Positions 17,274-25,560 of a DNA stretch of 64,000 nucleotides are shown here, in pieces (within the stretch, counting starts at the first letter, position 1; each line of letters starts with the position of its first letter). The DNA is from Prosthecobacter sp. (GTDB taxonomy: Bacteria > Verrucomicrobiota > Verrucomicrobiia > Verrucomicrobiales > Verrucomicrobiaceae). Position numbers and translations under genes: made by a program. The stretch is taken from NCBI RefSeq assembly GCF_034366625.1, contig NZ_JAXMIH010000006.1:1195956-1259955 (forward strand), given 5' to 3'. The notes under the pieces are model-generated. The model made no database searches, was not told the DNA's origin, and was given only the letters and a program-made list of their open reading frames with translations.

Positions 17274-18710
17274 ATGAAGCGATTCATCCCCATGGCTCTG
17301 GTTTGTCTGCTGGCAAACTCCTTGCACGCGAAGCAGCCGAACATCCTCTGGCTCGTCGGCGAGAACCTCTCGCACGATCTCGGCTGCTACGGCGCGAAGA
17401 ACGTCCACACGCCCAATCTCGACCGGCTGGCGCAGGAGGGTGTGCGTTTCACCAATGTGTTCTCGACGAATCCGGCCTGCGCACCGAGCCGCAGCGCTTT
17501 CATGCTGGGCATGTATCAGACCACGACGGACACGCATCACATGCGCTCGCATCGCACGGATGATTTCAAGCTGCAGCAGGGCGTGCGGCCGCTGACGCAC
17601 CGCTTGCAGGACGCGGGCTACACGACGGCGAACATCAAAATGATCGGTGAGCATTCCGTGGGCACGGGGAAGCTCGATTTGAACTTTGTGAACGAAGGCC
17701 CGACCTACCAGACCGACGACTGGGCGTCGCTGAAATCCAAGCAGCCATTTTTCTCACAGATCAACTCGCACGAGGTCGAGTATGACATCTACGACCGCCA
17801 AAGCGCGAAGAAGGAACGCGTCGAGTGGGTGGGCGAACGCGAGCATGTGAGACATGCGACGCCGGAAAACGTCACGCCGCCGCCTTACTACCCGGATCAT
17901 CGGCTCGTGCGGGAGGAATGGGCACGCTATTTGAACTCGGTGTCTGGCATGGATGTGCGGATCGGCTGGGTGCTCGACCAGCTTCGCAAGGACGGCCTGG
18001 AGGACGACACCATTGTCATCTTCTTCGCCGACAACGGCCGCCTGGAGCCGCGCGGCATTCATTGGTGCTACGATTGCGGCCTGCGTGTGCCGATGATCAT
18101 CCGCTGGCCGTCCCACCTCAAAGCTGGTACGGTGAACGATCAAATCGTGAGCCTCATTGATGTCACGGCGACCACACTCGATCTCGCAGGCGTCGCGAAG
18201 CCGCCGTTGATGCAGGGACGCGTCTTGTTTGGCCCGAATGCGGAATCACCACGGAAATTTGCCTTCGCGGCGCGTGATCGCATTGATGAAACCGTGCAGC
18301 GCATCCGCTCGGTGCAAGACGAGCAGTTTCATTACATCCGCACGTTCACCAAGGGGCCAACGTTTGCCTCGCTGAACCGCTACAAGGAGAAATGCTTCCC
18401 CATTCTGCCGCTGATGCGTGAGATGCAGTCTGCTGGCACGCTCACCGGCCCGCCGCTCGCGCTGATGCAGCGTTCAGGACCGTGCGAGGAATTGTATGAC
18501 ACGAAGGCTGATCCGCATGAGATCAGTGACCTCATTGATTCGCCGAAACCGGAGCATCGCGAGGCACTGACGCGGTTGCGGGCAGCGCTGGAGACTTGGA
18601 TTGTCGAATCGGGTGATCGTGGCGGTATTCAGGAGGCTCCAGAGGTGTATGCGCCGTTTGAAAAGGAGATGGATGCGTGGTTCGGCACGCCGAAGTGGTT
18701 CAAGAAGTGA
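17274..18710 (+). CDS. Secreted sulfatase (S1 family) with atypical metal-site motif
   Basis: 478 aa from ATG at 17274 (signal peptide MKRFIPMALVCLLANSLHA); an earlier in-frame ATG at 17241 precedes the hydrophobic stretch and is less likely. Cys69-Ala-Pro-Ser-Arg73 is a complete formylglycine motif. The usual metal pair Asp-Asp is replaced in WLVGENLSHDLGCYG by Glu30-Asn31, a variation on the SED form seen in some S1 subfamilies. IIFFADNGR retains the second metal block. There is no GKWH block; NIKMIGEHSVG stands in its place, so the subfamily is unlike the other four here. It is followed 22 bases later by the ceramidase-like gene, probably co-transcribed. Confidence 0.9.
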   Translation: MKRFIPMALVCLLANSLHAKQPNILWLVGENLSHDLGCYGAKNVHTPNLDRLAQEGVRFTNVFSTNPACAPSRSAFMLGMYQTTTDTHHMRSHRTDDFKLQQGVRPLTHRLQDAGYTTANIKMIGEHSVGTGKLDLNFVNEGPTYQTDDWASLKSKQPFFSQINSHEVEYDIYDRQSAKKERVEWVGEREHVRHATPENVTPPPYYPDHRLVREEWARYLNSVSGMDVRIGWVLDQLRKDGLEDDTIVIFFADNGRLEPRGIHWCYDCGLRVPMIIRWPSHLKAGTVNDQIVSLIDVTATTLDLAGVAKPPLMQGRVLFGPNAESPRKFAFAARDRIDETVQRIRSVQDEQFHYIRTFTKGPTFASLNRYKEKCFPILPLMREMQSAGTLTGPPLALMQRSGPCEELYDTKADPHEISDLIDSPKPEHREALTRLRAALETWIVESGDRGGIQEAPEVYAPFEKEMDAWFGTPKWFKK

Positions 18711-18732
18711 GTGCCGCTGCCGTATTGGTCCC

Positions 18733-20097
18733 ATGACCACTCGACTGCTGTTCTGCCTTCTCCTTGTCACGATTCATGTTCAAGCCGGTGATTTCCGTGT
18801 CGGCGCTGCGAAGGTGGACATCACACCGAAGGACGGCACGCCGCTCGGCGGCTACTACAAGTTTCGCGGTTCCGCAGGAGTGCTCGATCCGCTCTATGCG
18901 AAGACCATCGTCGTCGAACAAGACGGCACGCATGCCGTGATCGTGGTGCTCGATCTCTCCGGCACAGTGCGGCCCGTGGTGGAGGCGGCGCGGAAGGCGA
19001 TTCAGGAGCAGTGCGGCATCGAGGGTGATCATGTCATGATTTCCGGCACGCACACGCACACCGGACCGCAGCAGCCGCGTGGATCGCTCATGGATGACAT
19101 CACAAAGGTGAATTCGCCGCCCGGTGTGTCCTACATCAGCGCGCTGCCGGGTCTCATCGCGCAATCGGTGAAGCAGGCGAAGTCCAGGCTGGTTCCCGCC
19201 ACCGCTTCCGCCGCCATCGGCAAGGCTGAAGGCATCAGCTTCAACCGCCGCGTGCTGCGTGAAGGTGTGAAGGAGGCCATCTGGCAGCCGAAGTCGCTCA
19301 CGGCGCTCGACAAGCCTGCGGGGCCGGTCGATCCTGATGTGGGCGTGCTGGTGTTTCAGTCCGGCGGCAAGCCCGTCGCGAGTTTCCTCAATTTCGCCAT
19401 GCATCCGACTTCGGTCGGCGGCGGCGTGAAGATCTCGGCGGATTATCCCGGCGTGTTTACCAGACTCGTCAGCGAGCGTCAGGGCACAAGCATGATCTCC
19501 GTCTTCGCCAACGGCTGCTGCGGCAACATCAACCACACTGACTACATCACCGGCAAACGCCGCAGCACGCAGGAGCTTGGCACGGCGCTCGCCGATGCCG
19601 CCGATGCGGCGTGGCCGAGTCTGAAGACGGTCACGACGTTCAAGCCGCGCATCCGCTCCGAGCAGGTCACGCTGACGCGGAAGAAGTTCACCGAGGCACA
19701 GATCGAGAAGGCCAAGGACATGGCCGCCAACATGTTCACGAAGAACTTCGGCACGGTGCCGATGGCGGAGACCGTCTGCATTTTGGAGACCCTCGATAAG
19801 AAAAACGTGCCGCTGCTAGGCGAGGTGCAGGTGATCGCGTTCAGTGACGAACTGGCGATCGTCGCGTTGCCCGGCGAAATTTTCGTCGAACTCGGCCTCG
19901 CGATCAAAAAAGCTTCGCCGTTCAAGCACACGCTCATCGCCGAGCTGGCGAACGGCAGCGTCGGCTATGTGCCGAACCGCGAAGCCTACCCGCAGGGCAA
20001 CTACGAAGTCGTCAGCTCACGCGCCGAGGCGGGCAGTGGCGAGAAGCTCGTCGAAGTGGCGCTGAAGCTTCTGGGTGAGATCAAGTCAAAGGACTGA
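18733..20097 (+). CDS. Neutral ceramidase N-terminal-domain family protein (secreted)
   Basis: 454 aa from ATG at 18733 (signal peptide MTTRLLFCLLLVTIHVQA). Family blocks: FRVGAAKVDITP, the zinc-ligand segment ISGTHTHTGPQ, SFLNFAMHPTSVGG and KISADYPGVFTR with the Ser-x-Asp-Tyr region that carries the nucleophile in known ceramidases, then ANGCCGNINH. True ceramidases are ~650-750 aa with a C-terminal Ig-like domain; this is the shorter N-terminal-only form common in Planctomycetes and Verrucomicrobia, of uncertain substrate. Its last 17 bases overlap the 3' end of the convergent TOPRIM-like gene. A decayed second copy of its 3' end lies at 21725-21787. Confidence 0.85.
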   Translation: MTTRLLFCLLLVTIHVQAGDFRVGAAKVDITPKDGTPLGGYYKFRGSAGVLDPLYAKTIVVEQDGTHAVIVVLDLSGTVRPVVEAARKAIQEQCGIEGDHVMISGTHTHTGPQQPRGSLMDDITKVNSPPGVSYISALPGLIAQSVKQAKSRLVPATASAAIGKAEGISFNRRVLREGVKEAIWQPKSLTALDKPAGPVDPDVGVLVFQSGGKPVASFLNFAMHPTSVGGGVKISADYPGVFTRLVSERQGTSMISVFANGCCGNINHTDYITGKRRSTQELGTALADAADAAWPSLKTVTTFKPRIRSEQVTLTRKKFTEAQIEKAKDMAANMFTKNFGTVPMAETVCILETLDKKNVPLLGEVQVIAFSDELAIVALPGEIFVELGLAIKKASPFKHTLIAELANGSVGYVPNREAYPQGNYEVVSSRAEAGSGEKLVEVALKLLGEIKSKD

Positions 20098-20716
20098 AGG
20101 TGCGCAGCAGAAACGCCTTCAACGGGGCAAAGCATGAGTGATTGAAGTCCACCCACTTTTCTTGCATCCACGGCTTGTCCGTGTCTTTCCGCCCATGCCA
20201 CGCAGCGATTCCGAATCGCTCGTTTGGAACGTCTTTGGTCGCGATCCAGAGCTGGGCTCGGGCTTTGTCGTTCTTAGCAAAGGTGTCGGAAGGCTTCCAG
20301 CCCTTGGCTTCGATGCAGCCAAGGAATTCCTCAACGCATGGCGCGAAAGGTTCATTTTCCAGAGAGGCCAGCCAGAGGGATTCCAAAGCCCCTTGCTTGT
20401 CATCGCCAGGCAGCACGAAAATCTGCGGTCCGAGAGCACGGATGGACGTGGAGGCATTGTCCATAGCATGCTGGACACTCTCCAAAGCTGACCCGGCATT
20501 TGCATCGGCATCACGGGTGATGCCGATCCGCCGCACTTGGCCAAACCCGCTCGCTTTGCCGAGATCGCCGAGGAACTCCGCGAGTTTCGTTTTTCCCTCA
20601 TAGGCGATGACCTGCACATCGGTGATGTTGAGTTCGGAAAACCAAGCGTTGAAAAAGCTAACCTCATCTTTGCCCTCGCACAGCAGCAGGTTGGGTCGCG
20701 AAATGTTGACAGGCAT
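20081..20716 (-). CDS. TOPRIM-like protein (DUF3226 type), partner of AAA ATPase
   Basis: 211 aa from ATG at 20716, which shares one base with the ATPase stop (TGATG); a GTG three bases upstream is an alternative. NLLLCEGKDEVSFFNAWFSE has the conserved TOPRIM Glu, and RRIGITRDADANAGSA carries the DxD metal motif. The middle (FVLPGDDKQGALESLW) and end (WHGRKDTDKPWMQEKWVDF) resemble DUF3226/OLD-type nuclease TOPRIM modules. With an ABC-type AAA ATPase just upstream this looks like a split OLD-like or PARIS-like (AAA + TOPRIM) pair, many of which are anti-phage systems. Defence is inferred. The final four codons lie inside the end of the ceramidase gene, so the insertion supplied or borrowed its stop there. 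Confidence 0.72.
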   Translation of the reverse strand: MPVNISRPNLLLCEGKDEVSFFNAWFSELNITDVQVIAYEGKTKLAEFLGDLGKASGFGQVRRIGITRDADANAGSALESVQHAMDNASTSIRALGPQIFVLPGDDKQGALESLWLASLENEPFAPCVEEFLGCIEAKGWKPSDTFAKNDKARAQLWIATKDVPNERFGIAAWHGRKDTDKPWMQEKWVDFNHSCFAPLKAFLLRTFSPLT

Positions 20717-21681
20717 CACCGCACCTCCCAGTCACGCTCTAACATGCGTTCTAGTTCATCCTCATTCATGGTAAGACAGCGGATGTCACCGGAATCGGTG
20801 CGCTCCAGACGGTGGACGGCTAGATCATTCTTCGGCTCGCCTTTGAAAGCTGCAGCAGCAGCAGAGATGCATTCCAGACTATGTGTGGTGGCAAAAATCT
20901 GCACTTCTTCCTTATTCACGGCCTCGCGAATGCCCGTCCAGATTTGTGGCAAAGCACTCCAATGCAGGCCATTCTCGATCTCGTCGATGAGCACGATATC
21001 GGCTCCCTCGCCAATAATGGCACCATAGATTTGCACGAGGCGGTTGAAGCCTTCGCCAAGGAGCGGAAGCGCGATTCGCTCCGGCAGACGAACGTCGGCG
21101 TAGAGCATACGTTGGCCAGTGTGCTCCATAGCACGTAAAGACTTCAAGCGTGGATCCACTGATTGGAGAAACCCAACAAACCTGTCATCATTCTCTGACC
21201 GAAGAGTCCAACGATCGAAACTTCGTGCTAGATCTGCGGCGGACAGCTTGCTTGTAGTCACAACACCAATTTTGCGGCTCGGTTTGCGGGGCACAAACCG
21301 CACAAATATGGGTGGATTGCACTTCAACGAAAAATCCGAGCCTATTGCCGGATCAGTTACCAATGACATGACGGTCTGCGTTTCACGCGGATGATCATCT
21401 CTCGATGCCGTAATGATTATCTCATGCTCAAGACACGAATCATTAAATAGCCATTTTGCATACTCATCATTTGCGAGTGCATCAGATGCTCCATTGCGAA
21501 ACAGCATCCAATTCATCCCTCCTATAGGGTGTGCACCCGTTCCTGGCAGCATTGAAACCGCTTCCAGGACGGCAGTTTTGCCTGCATTGCTGGTTCCCAC
21601 GAACAAATTCACCTTCGCCAGCGGTTCGATTTTGAGCTGGTGGAAGCACTTGAAGTTTTCGATCTCGAGGGAGGTCAGCAT
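20716..21681 (-). CDS. AAA family ATPase (OLD/RecF-like, AAA_21 type)
   Basis: 321 aa from ATG at 21681 (MLTSLEIENFKCFHQLKI). Walker A is GTSNAGKT, LLGEGFNRLVQI is in the signature position, ADIVLIDEIENGLHW is Walker B with catalytic Glu, and FATTHSLE is the H-loop. It is an SMC/RecF-type ATPase without an attached nuclease; the partner gene overlapping its stop supplies a TOPRIM-like domain. The length is short compared with OLD proteins (~550-600 aa), as expected for a split version. Base composition is visibly lower in GC than its neighbours (21181-21500), which fits recent transfer. Possible role: sensor ATPase of an anti-phage pair. Confidence 0.85.
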   Translation of the reverse strand: MLTSLEIENFKCFHQLKIEPLAKVNLFVGTSNAGKTAVLEAVSMLPGTGAHPIGGMNWMLFRNGASDALANDEYAKWLFNDSCLEHEIIITASRDDHPRETQTVMSLVTDPAIGSDFSLKCNPPIFVRFVPRKPSRKIGVVTTSKLSAADLARSFDRWTLRSENDDRFVGFLQSVDPRLKSLRAMEHTGQRMLYADVRLPERIALPLLGEGFNRLVQIYGAIIGEGADIVLIDEIENGLHWSALPQIWTGIREAVNKEEVQIFATTHSLECISAAAAAFKGEPKNDLAVHRLERTDSGDIRCLTMNEDELERMLERDWEVR

Positions 21682-21724
21682 GGACGGCCCGGAGTATGAC
21701 GGTCCGGGAGGATGATGCAACCGC

Positions 21725-21787
21725 TCGGGCGAAAAACTCGTCTAAGTCGCGCTGAAGCTGCTTGGTGAGATCAAGGCGGCGAAGTAA
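21725..21787 (+). pseudogene. Decayed 3' end of a ceramidase-family gene
   Basis: Read in phase it gives SGEKLV-stop-VALKLLGEIKAAK-stop, against SGEKLVEVALKLLGEIKSKD-stop at the true gene end. Over 45 bases (20041-20085 against 21731-21775) 39 are identical, ending in the same ggtgagatcaag. An internal TAA shows it is not functional. It lies on the far side of the AAA/TOPRIM cassette, in the same orientation as the intact ceramidase gene, and so forms a direct repeat flanking the cassette. Confidence 0.8.
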
Positions 21788-21793
21788 TCGCAA

Positions 21794-22774
21794 TTACGCC
21801 CCCTGCGGGGCGCGGATGTGTGCCCAGCAGTGGACGTGGGGATCGCCGCGGAAGAACCAGACCATGTTCGGGCCTTCGATCTGCCAGACGTCCCAAACGC
21901 CGTCCTTGCCGACATCCTGGTTCTTGTAGAAGGCCATGTGCAGGTTGTCGAAACCGCCGGCTTCGATGTATTTCATAGATTCCTCGGCCTCGGATTTGCG
22001 GAAGGGCTTCAGCAGGTCGGCGATGACTTTTTTGACGAGGTCTTTCTGGTCGGCGCTCATGTCGGCGAGGCGTAGGCCTTCGAGGCCCGAGGTCTTGCCG
22101 GTGAGCTTGACGGTGTCGTTGCCGTCCTCATCGCGGGATTCGGCGAGGAGGGCTGTTTCGCGTTGTTTGCCGTCGAGCGCTTGGAAAACCTCGTTCGCAC
22201 GCTTCGCTTGGTACCAGTAGGCGTTGCCGGGATGGTCGGGCTTTTCGTTGAAACCCTGAGCCGCATGGCCGTAGAAGATCGGACCGCCGAAGGCCGCGCC
22301 TTTTTCGCTGTCACCATCGCAACGGCGGGTGCAATGGCGGCCGGTGAGGACGAACTCGAACTGGCTGGTGCCGGGCTCGCCAAACAGGGCGATGGAGGCG
22401 CTGCCGAAGCCGCCGTCTCCCTTGTTGTCCTGGTCAAACTGACGCCAGACCTCGGATTTGTACTCGTCGCTGTGGAGTTTGTCGAAAATCTCGCGCACCA
22501 GCTCCTGCTGGTCGGGCTTGAGCACCTCGCGAATCTTCTGCGGGGTGATGTGCCAGTTGTTATCGACCATGAGGCGGCGCGGATGGCTCCAGCCGAAGCA
22601 GAGAGCCTTGCGCTGGGCTTCGTCCATGCTGCCGTAGAGCTGCTGGACGAGCGTTTCGGAGGTGGCGGCCTTGGTTTCAGCGGCATAGGCGGAACCGAGG
22701 AAGCCTGCGGCGATGGTTTGTGCGCCGCGGGTGATCATTTCACGACGGGACAGGGAAGAATGGAGCGTGTTCAT
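21794..22774 (-). CDS. DUF3500 family protein, exported
   Basis: 326 aa. The N-terminus SLSRREMITRGAQTIAAGFLGSAYA is a Tat-like signal. The conserved DUF3500 blocks are present: ALCFGWSHPRRLMVDNNWHITPQ, FEFVLTGRHCTRRCDGDSE, AAFGGPIFYGHAAQGFNEKPDHPGN and, near the end, IEGPNMVWFFRGDPHVHCWAHI with a cluster of His residues that could bind metal. The function of the family is unknown; it occurs in Planctomycetes and Verrucomicrobia. It is transcribed toward the cassette scar, which starts 6 bases after its stop, and is divergent from the ABC operon (125 bases). Confidence 0.85.
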   Translation of the reverse strand: MNTLHSSLSRREMITRGAQTIAAGFLGSAYAAETKAATSETLVQQLYGSMDEAQRKALCFGWSHPRRLMVDNNWHITPQKIREVLKPDQQELVREIFDKLHSDEYKSEVWRQFDQDNKGDGGFGSASIALFGEPGTSQFEFVLTGRHCTRRCDGDSEKGAAFGGPIFYGHAAQGFNEKPDHPGNAYWYQAKRANEVFQALDGKQRETALLAESRDEDGNDTVKLTGKTSGLEGLRLADMSADQKDLVKKVIADLLKPFRKSEAEESMKYIEAGGFDNLHMAFYKNQDVGKDGVWDVWQIEGPNMVWFFRGDPHVHCWAHIRAPQGA

Positions 22775-22899
22775 GGCGGGTTTGTATCAAACATGGCCCG
22801 AAAGAGGAAGTTTTTGTTTTGCCGGGTGTTTGATCGCGAGCCGGCATCAAAGCGATGCTGAACGGGTATTTTCGACATGGAGCGACTTCGTCGTTAATC

Positions 22900-23976
22900 A
22901 TGAGAATGAAACTCATTGGCACCACCTTCCTCTGCGGCGCGCTCTGGCTGGCCTTGATCACCGCCATGCATGGATCGCTGAACTTGAAATGGTTCGCGCC
23001 CAAAGCCGTGGGCACGACCGCAGCGGATGAGAAGTTTCGCATCGGCTTCCTGCCGGTGACCTGCCACCTGACCTGTCCGGTGACGGATTTCATCAACCAG
23101 CAGGTCGAGGGACAGAGCAGCTTCGAGCCGGTGCGTTTCAGTGGATGGCCTGAATTGAAGGAGGCGTTTCTCTCCGGCTACACGCCCGCCACTTTCATCC
23201 TGGCACCGATGGCGATGGCGCTGCGCGAGCAGGGTGTGCCGATCAAGATCGTCTATCTCGGCCATCGCGATGGCAGTGCCGTCATGGTTCACAAAGACTC
23301 ACAAATCTACCGCATGGAAGATCTGCGCGGCAAACGCATTGCGGTGCCGAACCGTTACTCGAACCAGCGCCTGCTCGTCTTCCGTGCCCTGCGCAACGCG
23401 GGCATGACGATCAAGGACATCGAGCTTGTGGAAATGCCGCCACCCGACATGCCTGCGGCACTTTACTCGAAAGCGGTGGATGCGATCTCCAGCGGCGAGC
23501 CCTTCATGGGCCAGACAGAGATCGATGGCTATGGCCGCGTGCTCTGGCTGACGAAGGATGTGTGGCCGAACTTCATCTCCTGCGTGCTCGCCGTGCATGA
23601 GGACTTCATCAAAACAGATCGGGCTACGGTGCAGCGGCTCGTCGATGGCATCGCCAGCAGTGGCAAGTGGATCGACCAAAGCATGGACAACCGCATGGAC
23701 GCGGCAAAGTTTGTGGCGAAGAACTACTACAACCAGCACCCTCGCCTGCTGGAGTTCGTTTTGAGCAAGCCGCCTGACCGCGTGACCTACACGAATCTCG
23801 CGCTGCGAAAACCGGACTTTGAAGAGATCGAGGATCTGGCGCGTGAGGCTGGCATCATCGGCGGCGATGTTCGCTTTGAAGACTACACGGACGCCTCTTT
23901 TGTGCCGGAAGCCTCGGAGATGAAAGCGTCCGCCTATGAAGGCCTGAAGGGTGGCGAGGTGCCGCCGAGGAAATAG
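22900..23976 (+). CDS. ABC transporter substrate-binding protein, NrtA/SsuA/NMT1-like
   Basis: 358 aa from ATG at 22900 (MRMKLIGTTFLCGALWLALITAMHG, a signal peptide or anchor). The mature part has the type 2 periplasmic binding fold of nitrate/sulfonate/thiamine-precursor binding proteins: FRIGFLPVTCHLTCPVTDF, TPATFILAPMAMALREQGVPIKIVYLGHRDGSAVMV, MEDLRGKRIAVPNRYSNQRLLV and VDAISSGEPFMGQTEI. The CHLTCP segment is less usual. It is followed 13 bases later by its permease and then by the ATPase. The ligand is unknown; an organosulfonate would fit a sulfatase-rich genome, but nitrate or an aromatic acid cannot be excluded. Confidence 0.88.
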   Translation: MRMKLIGTTFLCGALWLALITAMHGSLNLKWFAPKAVGTTAADEKFRIGFLPVTCHLTCPVTDFINQQVEGQSSFEPVRFSGWPELKEAFLSGYTPATFILAPMAMALREQGVPIKIVYLGHRDGSAVMVHKDSQIYRMEDLRGKRIAVPNRYSNQRLLVFRALRNAGMTIKDIELVEMPPPDMPAALYSKAVDAISSGEPFMGQTEIDGYGRVLWLTKDVWPNFISCVLAVHEDFIKTDRATVQRLVDGIASSGKWIDQSMDNRMDAAKFVAKNYYNQHPRLLEFVLSKPPDRVTYTNLALRKPDFEEIEDLAREAGIIGGDVRFEDYTDASFVPEASEMKASAYEGLKGGEVPPRK

Positions 23977-23989
23977 CCGCTGTCACCCC

Positions 23990-24751
23990 ATGAGTCGTTT
24001 TTTCTCCGTCCTCCTGCCCCTCATCACCGCGACGATCTTCCTGATCGTCTGGCATTCCCTCGTGCGTCTTTCCGGTAGCGATCTGTTCCCCACACCCATG
24101 GAAGTCATGCGTGGCATCCGTGAGTTGATCGAAAAAGGCCTGCTGCTCAAATACATCGTCGCTTCGCTCTTCCGCGTGAGCTGGGGCTTCCTGCTGGCTG
24201 TGCTTGTTGGTGTGCCGCTCGGCCTCGTGCTGGGCTGGTTCCGACCGGCGTTTCAGGCGCTGAATCCGATGATTCAGATCCTGCGCCCGATTTCGCCCAT
24301 TGCCTGGATCCCCGTGGCGATTCTATGGTTCGGCATTGATGACACCGCGCCGGTTTTTCTCATCTTCCTCGCCAGCGTGTTCCCTATCACCGTGTCTTCG
24401 ATGGCAGCGGTGCAGAACATGCAACTCGTGTATCTCCGTGCCGCGCAGAACTTTGGCGTGAAGGGGCCGCAGCTCTTCCGCCGCGTCATTCTGCCCGCCG
24501 CACTGCCGCAGATCATCACCGGTATCCGCATCGCGCTCGGAATCGCGTGGCTCGTTGTCGTGGCGGCGGAAATGATCGCCGTGAACAGCGGGCTTGGTTA
24601 CCTCATCATCGACGCACGCAACGCGGGCAAGCGCTACGACCTCGTGGTCGCTGGCATGGTGATGATCGGACTGATCGGGCTGGTGCTCGATCTGCTCATC
24701 CGGCAGCTTGAAAAATTCGACGAAGTGAAATGGGGCTATGGACAACGCTAA
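23990..24751 (+). CDS. ABC transporter permease, NrtB/SsuC/TauC-like
   Basis: 253 aa from ATG at 23990 (MSRFFSVLLPLITATIFLIVW). About six membrane helices: 8-26, 63-88, 104-122, 125-140, 185-205 and 220-240 approximately. The EAA loop that docks on the ATPase is RAAQNFGVKGPQLFRRVILP with the conserved Gly and the following LP. It sits in the middle of the substrate-binding protein / permease / ATPase operon and overlaps the ATPase start by 14 bases. It pairs with the binding protein for import across the inner membrane. Confidence 0.92.
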   Translation: MSRFFSVLLPLITATIFLIVWHSLVRLSGSDLFPTPMEVMRGIRELIEKGLLLKYIVASLFRVSWGFLLAVLVGVPLGLVLGWFRPAFQALNPMIQILRPISPIAWIPVAILWFGIDDTAPVFLIFLASVFPITVSSMAAVQNMQLVYLRAAQNFGVKGPQLFRRVILPAALPQIITGIRIALGIAWLVVVAAEMIAVNSGLGYLIIDARNAGKRYDLVVAGMVMIGLIGLVLDLLIRQLEKFDEVKWGYGQR

Positions 24752-25526
24752 GACCATGATTGAAGTGCGCGACTGCTGGAAGTCCTTCCCGGGCAAGAAA
24801 GCCGGGGAGCAGGTCCATGTGTTGGAGCGTGTGAACTTGGATGTGCATGCCGGCGAGTTCGTCTGCGTCGTCGGTCCGTCCGGCTGCGGCAAATCCACGC
24901 TGCTGAACATCATCGGCGGCTTCTTCAAAGAAACGCAGGGCGAGGTGAAGGTGGCCGGTGCGCTGGTGAACGGGCCTGATCCGCGCCGCATCTTCGTCTT
25001 CCAGGAAAACGGTGTCTTTCCGTGGCTTACCGTCGAGGAAAACATCGGTTTCGGCCTCATGTCGAGTCCAGCAGCAGAGCGTGCGGAACGTGTGGCGCAT
25101 TACATCGGCATGGTTGGCCTCACAGGCTTCGAGAAATCGTATCCGCGCGAACTTTCCGGCGGCATGCGGCAGCGCGTGGAGATCGCACGCGCCCTCGCAG
25201 CAAACGCCGAGGTGCTATACATGGACGAGCCCTTTGGCGCGCTCGATTTCATCACGCGCCTGAAGATGCGCGCCGATCTCATTCGCATCTGGCAGGCAGA
25301 GAAGAAGACCATCGTCTTCGTCACTCATGACATCGAGGAAGCCGTGCAACTCGCCGACCGCGTTGTCGTCATGAGCAAACGGCCCGCCACCATCAGCGAA
25401 GAAGTCGTGGTGAACCTGCCGCGCCCGCGTGATCTCGACTCCCCCGGCTACCTCACCGCCCGCGACCGCATCTTTGCCATCATGGGCATGGACGTGCATG
25501 GTGGCGGTGTCGGCGATCCGAAGTGA
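24738..25526 (+). CDS. ABC transporter ATP-binding protein, NrtD/SsuB/TauB-like
   Basis: 262 aa. Walker A GPSGCGKST (46-54), signature LSGGMRQRVEIARALA, Walker B VLYMDEPFGALD and the H-loop VTHDIEEAVQLADRVVVMS are all intact. VFQENGVFPWLTVEENIGFGL is the Q-loop of the nitrate/sulfonate subfamily. ATG lies inside the permease gene (14-base overlap), suggesting coupled translation. It energises import with the two preceding genes. The halogenase-like flavoenzyme begins 34 bases downstream, presumably on the same transcript. Confidence 0.94.
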   Translation: MDNAKTMIEVRDCWKSFPGKKAGEQVHVLERVNLDVHAGEFVCVVGPSGCGKSTLLNIIGGFFKETQGEVKVAGALVNGPDPRRIFVFQENGVFPWLTVEENIGFGLMSSPAAERAERVAHYIGMVGLTGFEKSYPRELSGGMRQRVEIARALAANAEVLYMDEPFGALDFITRLKMRADLIRIWQAEKKTIVFVTHDIEEAVQLADRVVVMSKRPATISEEVVVNLPRPRDLDSPGYLTARDRIFAIMGMDVHGGGVGDPK

Positions 25527-25560
25527 CTTTTTGCCATTCAACCGCGTAATCCTACCCACC

